From the NCBI GenBank assembly GCA_037446075.1, contig JBBIJH010000098.1, forward strand, positions 1-9,637: 9,637 nt of DNA, written 5' to 3'. Origin of the DNA: JBBIJH01 sp037446075. GTDB taxonomy: Bacteria > Bacteroidota > Ignavibacteria > UBA10030 > JAHEZR01. Position 1 is the first letter of the stretch; each line of letters starts with the position of its first letter. Positions 6,828-9,637 of this stretch are shown in pieces. A model generated the notes under the pieces. It saw only the letters and a program-made list of their open reading frames with translations. It had not been told where the DNA came from and did no database searches. The position numbers were made by a program, and so were the translations under genes.

Positions 6828-7361
6828 GTGGTAAGCTTGCCAAGATCGACAATCCGGCTGGAGAAGCTTTCACTGTTCTTTCTGATCATCGGCAGCGTCA
6901 TCTGGCTTGGGGGAATCAACATTCGCGCAATCCTGGGCAACCACTTGCTCGTCGCAGGTACTCTGGAGTTCGAACCTGACCTCAACCCTTTTGTCGAAAG
7001 AGAAATCTTCCGGATGATCAGCTACAGCTCTGGCGTGATTTTTCTGGGTTACTTTCTCGTCTTCGTGAGCGGGATTCTCTTTCTGCGTTCAACTCCTCTC
7101 CGCCTGAAAGAAAACGGCTGGCTGATGATGAGTGCGATTCTTTTCTACCTATTCACGCCGGTGGAGGCATACACATTATACCTTGATGGGAAGATGCTTT
7201 CCCTGGAATTGTGGGGATCCCCGGACAATTCCATCCTCCGCGAGCTGCTTATCAAACGCGTTGCTGCGCTGAAAGGATTGCCGTTGATCGCACTGCTTTG
7301 TTACTACACAATCCTTGGCCTTGTCGTGTGGCAACCGATGAAGAAAAGTGTTCATGGATAA
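6828..7361 (+). CDS. Hypothetical membrane protein with four predicted transmembrane helices
   Basis: This 177-residue protein shows four hydrophobic segments, at about residues 14-36, 66-87, 98-118 and 147-168, each long enough to cross a membrane. The loop between the first two (37-65) holds a conserved-looking acidic stretch GTLEFEPDLNPF, and the loop between the last two carries GSPDN. With four helices both ends should lie on the same side, and the basic N-terminus and C-terminus (KKSVHG) favour the cytoplasm. I cannot name a family. The frame opens only three bases before the GTG at 6828, so the start must be there or at the TTG at 6837; no good ribosome site is visible for either. It follows the previous gene by 70 bases. 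Confidence 0.7.
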   Translation: MVSLPRSTIRLEKLSLFFLIIGSVIWLGGINIRAILGNHLLVAGTLEFEPDLNPFVEREIFRMISYSSGVIFLGYFLVFVSGILFLRSTPLRLKENGWLMMSAILFYLFTPVEAYTLYLDGKMLSLELWGSPDNSILRELLIKRVAALKGLPLIALLCYYTILGLVVWQPMKKSVHG

Positions 7362-7394
7362 AGTGCAACCGGAATAAAGGAGAGCCTAAGTAGC

Positions 7395-7655
7395 ATGGAC
7401 CAGAATGAGTTAATCACAGAGCTTGAGTCTCTCGCTGGACAGTTGGGAATCAGAATCCGATATGAGAAGGGGGATTTCGAGGGGGGATACTGCGTGCTGA
7501 AGTCAGAAAAACTCCTGGTGATCAATAAGAAAATTCCGTCGAGCAAGCGGCTGTCCGTCCTAGCGCGCGGTATTAGCGAGATCGGACTGGACAACGCGTA
7601 TGTGAAGCCCGCGGTTCGAGCTTTCATCGAAGACGAAGTCAGTAAGCAACCTTGA
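7395..7655 (+). CDS. Small conserved-looking protein upstream of aroQ
   Basis: This is an 86-residue, probably cytoplasmic protein. An N-terminal helix (about residues 3-16, NELITELESLAGQLG) is followed by a beta-rich core with the motif RYEKGDFEGGYCVLK at 22-36 and LLVINKK at 40-46, then helices to the end (around LSVLARGI and VRAFIEDE). From memory, similar small proteins with a YEKG...GG.C motif occur in Chlorobi/Ignavibacteria-type genomes without assigned function; this is recollection, not a search. Cys33 is the only cysteine. A good AAGGAGAG (7377-7384) precedes the ATG at a slightly long spacing of about 10-12 bases. Thirty-three bases separate it from each neighbour, consistent with one operon. 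Confidence 0.75.
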   Translation: MDQNELITELESLAGQLGIRIRYEKGDFEGGYCVLKSEKLLVINKKIPSSKRLSVLARGISEIGLDNAYVKPAVRAFIEDEVSKQP

Positions 7656-7688
7656 TCATCCCACTATCACAAATCTTGAAGTGGTGCC

Positions 7689-8123
7689 ATGAAAATTCTG
7701 GTGATCAATGGACCTAACCTCAACCTGCTCGGTAGGCGTGAGAAGGAAGTATACGGAGACATCACGCTCGACGAGATCAACGAGGGATTGCGACGGCAGT
7801 TCCCCAAGATCGACTTCCATTTCTTTCAGTCGAACACGGAAGGCGAAATCATCGACGAGCTTCATACGGCCATCGACAGCGACTACGTCGGGGTTGTCAT
7901 TAATCCGGGTGCCTTCTCTCACACTTCCATCGCCATCAGGGATGCCATCGCTACAATCAATCGGCCCGTCGTTGAGGTACATCTCTCCAACCTTTATAAG
8001 AGAGAAGAGTTTCGCCGACATTCCCTTACCGCCGCGGTGTGCACAGGCCAAATCGTTGGATTTGGGGCCATGGGCTATAGTCTGGCAGTGGATGCCTTGC
8101 TCCGTCTGAAAGAGCAGCACTGA
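7689..8123 (+). CDS. aroQ: 3-dehydroquinate dehydratase, type II
   Basis: The enzyme dehydrates 3-dehydroquinate to 3-dehydroshikimate, the third step of the shikimate pathway to aromatic amino acids and folate. The 144 residues match the usual type II length; the family forms a dodecamer in the cytoplasm. Signature sequences are all present: INGPNLNLLG at 6-15, the flexible lid with Arg17 and the catalytic Tyr22 in REKEVYG, QSNTEGE at 47-53, NPGAFSHTS at 72-80 (Asn72, His78), EVHLSN at 96-101 (His98 as general acid, Ser100 in substrate binding), Arg109 and the closing GFGAMGY. Nothing essential is missing. The ATG is fixed by the family start (MKILVINGPN); only a weak GAAGTGG precedes it. 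It lies 33 bases after the small unknown and 21 bases before the HAD gene. Confidence 0.97.
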   Translation: MKILVINGPNLNLLGRREKEVYGDITLDEINEGLRRQFPKIDFHFFQSNTEGEIIDELHTAIDSDYVGVVINPGAFSHTSIAIRDAIATINRPVVEVHLSNLYKREEFRRHSLTAAVCTGQIVGFGAMGYSLAVDALLRLKEQH

Positions 8124-8144
8124 TGCTGGAATGGATTCTCAGGA

Positions 8145-8828
8145 ATGATTAAGGCTGTCATTTTCGATCTCGACAACACTCTCGTCGACTTCATGGCGAT
8201 GAAGCGCCAGGCGGTTGATGCTGCGGTGAACGCGATGATCGACGCGGGCTTGAGGCTTTCGTTCAATGAGGTCAGGGACCGGATCGACAAAATCTATAAA
8301 GAGAAGGGGATTGAATTCCAGAATGTCTTCGACCAGCTTCTCTACGACGTCTTCAAGAAAGTAGACTATAAGATTCTTTCTGCGGGCATCATCGCTTACC
8401 GACGAGCAAGGGAAGCTGCACTCGTTCCTTATCCTCACGTCTACGTCACGCTTGCCGCACTGTTAAAAATGGGCCAGAAGCTGGCCGTGATTTCTGACGC
8501 CCCCGCGCGAGAAGCATGGCTGCGGCTGTGTTATTTGAACTTCCACCATCTGTTTGATCTCGTTCTGACATTCGATGACACGGGCGAACGAAAACCAAGT
8601 CCGAAGCCGTTCAGGATGGCGTTAAAACTACTGAGACTGAAACCACAGGAAGCCTTGATGGTCGGCGATTGGGCTGAGCGCGATATGGTCGGCGCAGCAA
8701 AGGTTGGAATGAAGACAGTGTTCGCGCGATACGGCGATACATTCGGAACGATCGACTCTCACGCAGACTACGACATCAGCGATATAACGGAGCTGATTGA
8801 TATCGTGAAGAGGGAGAACAGAAAATAG
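8145..8828 (+). CDS. HAD superfamily hydrolase (phosphatase)
   Basis: This 227-residue soluble protein is a haloacid-dehalogenase-type phosphatase; the substrate is not evident. Motif I is DLDNT (nucleophile Asp8, acid/base Asp10), motif II is SDA with Ser117, motif III is the Lys in RKPSPKPF (Lys150), and motif IV is GDWAERD (Asp175 and Asp180, Mg2+ binding). A helical cap of about residues 15-90 between motifs I and II makes it subfamily I. It resembles archaeal-type HAD IA proteins more than phosphoglycolate phosphatase Gph. The ATG matches the family N-terminus (IKAVIFDLD); an AGGA lies directly against it, too close to be an ideal ribosome site, so translation may be coupled to aroQ, whose stop is 21 bases upstream. 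A role in the shikimate route or in metabolite repair is conceivable but unsupported. Confidence 0.92.
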   Translation: MIKAVIFDLDNTLVDFMAMKRQAVDAAVNAMIDAGLRLSFNEVRDRIDKIYKEKGIEFQNVFDQLLYDVFKKVDYKILSAGIIAYRRAREAALVPYPHVYVTLAALLKMGQKLAVISDAPAREAWLRLCYLNFHHLFDLVLTFDDTGERKPSPKPFRMALKLLRLKPQEALMVGDWAERDMVGAAKVGMKTVFARYGDTFGTIDSHADYDISDITELIDIVKRENRK

Positions 8829-8871
8829 AAAGTACTCGGAACCCACTGACGGAGGAAAAACCAAAGGCCTT

Positions 8872-9246
8872 ATGATCGAAGGGATCGGTGTTGACATTGT
8901 TGAAGTAGAGCGGATGAGGAAAACGATGGAAAAGTACGGAGAGAGTTTCCTCCAGAGAGTCTTCACTCCGAAAGAGCTGAGTTACTCTCGGTCGAAGAGG
9001 AACATTCATCAGCACCTTGCCGCGCGATTTGCAGCGAAAGAAGCTTTCAGCAAAGCATGCGCCACAGGATGGAGCGGTGTTTTCCGATGGCAGGACGTCG
9101 AAGTAAGTAACGACGCCCGCGGCAAGCCTTCAATCACCCTCAGCGGTGAGATGAAGAAACTCATTGGAGATAGCCAGGTTCACCTTTCTATTTCTCACTC
9201 GGATCAGGCTGTGGTCGCAGTCGTCCTGATTGAGAAATCGGCATAG
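8872..9246 (+). CDS. acpS: Holo-[acyl-carrier-protein] synthase
   Basis: AcpS transfers 4'-phosphopantetheine from coenzyme A to a serine of acyl carrier protein, activating it for fatty-acid synthesis. The 124 residues are standard length for this trimeric cytoplasmic enzyme. GIGVDIVEVER at 4-14 contains the Mg2+ ligand Asp8; VFTPKEL is at 30-36; the hallmark ARFAAKEAFSKA is at 51-62 with the second metal ligand Glu57; WQDVEV is at 73-78; GKP and the closing HLSISHSDQAVVAVV (His109) are intact. The ATG agrees with the family start. Of the two possible ribosome sites, GGAGGA (8851-8856) is strong but 15 bases away, and AAAGG (8863-8867) is weaker and 4 bases away. It is the last gene of the rightward run; no clear terminator follows. 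Confidence 0.97.
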   Translation: MIEGIGVDIVEVERMRKTMEKYGESFLQRVFTPKELSYSRSKRNIHQHLAARFAAKEAFSKACATGWSGVFRWQDVEVSNDARGKPSITLSGEMKKLIGDSQVHLSISHSDQAVVAVVLIEKSA

Positions 9247-9256
9247 TACTGATAGG

Positions 9257-9285
9257 TTGCAAGTGTACGGAATTTACTGTATTAT
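9257..9285 (+). promoter_or_regulatory. Sigma70-like promoter for the MerR-family gene
   Basis: TTGCAA at 9257-9262 and TATTAT at 9280-9285 are 17 bases apart, matching consensus at four and five of six positions. Transcription would start near 9292, leaving a leader of about 27 bases that contains two GAGG ribosome-site candidates (9305-9308 and 9310-9313). This gives the regulator its own transcript, separate from the acpS run. The spacing is 17 bases, not the 19-20 of classical MerR-controlled promoters. Confidence 0.5.
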
Positions 9286-9318
9286 TGGCCAAGTTCACCA
9301 TAACGAGGCGAGGTTCCA

Positions 9319-9637
9319 ATGAAGCAGCTCGGCATCAAGAAGCTCTACTACTCCATCAGCGAGGTAAGCAAGATCACTGGCCTGGAGCAGTATGTCCTGC
9401 GCTACTGGGAATCTGAGTTTGAACAACTGAATCCCGCGAAGAACCGTGCAGGCAACCGGATCTATACAAATCGTGACATCCGCCTGATCCTCTACATCAA
9501 GAAGCTTCATCGGGAGCAACGCTACACGATCGAAGGGGCAAAGCAGGTCCTGAAGTCTTACGTGCCCGAGGAAGCGGGTGAGCAACTTGAACTCCTCGAA
9601 GCCCCCCAGCCCACAATCAAACTTCAGGACGGAAGGC
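9319..9637 (+). CDS. MerR-family transcriptional regulator (partial, runs off right edge)
   Basis: The first 106 residues of a DNA-binding regulator are visible; the frame is still open at the window end. The winged-helix domain of the MerR family is clear: YYSISEVSKITGLEQYVLRYWESEF at 10-34 (helix-turn-helix and the RYWE hallmark), a wing with KNRAGNRIYTNRDI at 41-54, and helices to about residue 80 (LILYIKKLHREQRYTIEGAKQVL). After residue 82 the sequence becomes Glu/Pro-rich, without the cysteine metal-binding loop of mercury or zinc sensors in the visible part. In Bacteroidota and Chlorobi such stand-alone proteins are usually of unknown effector. The ATG follows a GAGG with a spacing of 5 bases. 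Transcription probably starts from the promoter just upstream. Confidence 0.92.
   Translation, partial: MKQLGIKKLYYSISEVSKITGLEQYVLRYWESEFEQLNPAKNRAGNRIYTNRDIRLILYIKKLHREQRYTIEGAKQVLKSYVPEEAGEQLELLEAPQPTIKLQDGR

Overview
The window looks like chromosomal DNA of a Gram-negative bacterium with a roughly balanced base composition. An outer-membrane beta-barrel protein, a lipoprotein cytochrome and a membrane-anchored Ntn hydrolase point to a double-membrane cell that uses c-type cytochromes. The MerR-type protein at the right end and the small protein before aroQ resemble versions I associate with the Chlorobi/Ignavibacteria/Bacteroidota side of the tree. That placement is an inference and is not proven here.

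Layout. Bases 1-163 hold the possible end of an upstream gene and a leader with several possible hairpins. Bases 164-3372 (+) encode a penicillin-acylase-family hydrolase, translationally coupled (4-base overlap) to a CobB-type sirtuin. Bases 3387-4981 (-) form a two-gene cytochrome module: a large protein with a signal peptide, a single CxxCH heme site and a beta-barrel-like body, followed by a small monoheme lipoprotein cytochrome. Bases 4982-5166 are a divergent promoter region with one good sigma70-like promoter pointing right. Bases 5167-9246 (+) are a run of seven closely spaced genes: nicotinate phosphoribosyltransferase, a helical unknown, a four-helix membrane unknown, a small conserved-looking unknown, type II 3-dehydroquinate dehydratase (aroQ), a HAD phosphatase and holo-ACP synthase (acpS). 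From 9319 a MerR-family regulator runs off the right edge behind its own sigma70-like promoter.

How the genes may work together. The sirtuin consumes NAD+ and releases nicotinamide; the phosphoribosyltransferase returns nicotinate to the NAD pool. Both are + strand genes and flank the oppositely oriented cytochrome pair, which looks like a separate insert. AroQ and AcpS are housekeeping enzymes of aromatic and fatty-acid synthesis. The most interesting item is the cytochrome pair. Its large member has the layout of fused cytochrome-porins such as Cyc2, so the two together could form a small electron conduit across the outer membrane. I saw no rRNA, tRNA, CRISPR array, insertion sequence or transposase.
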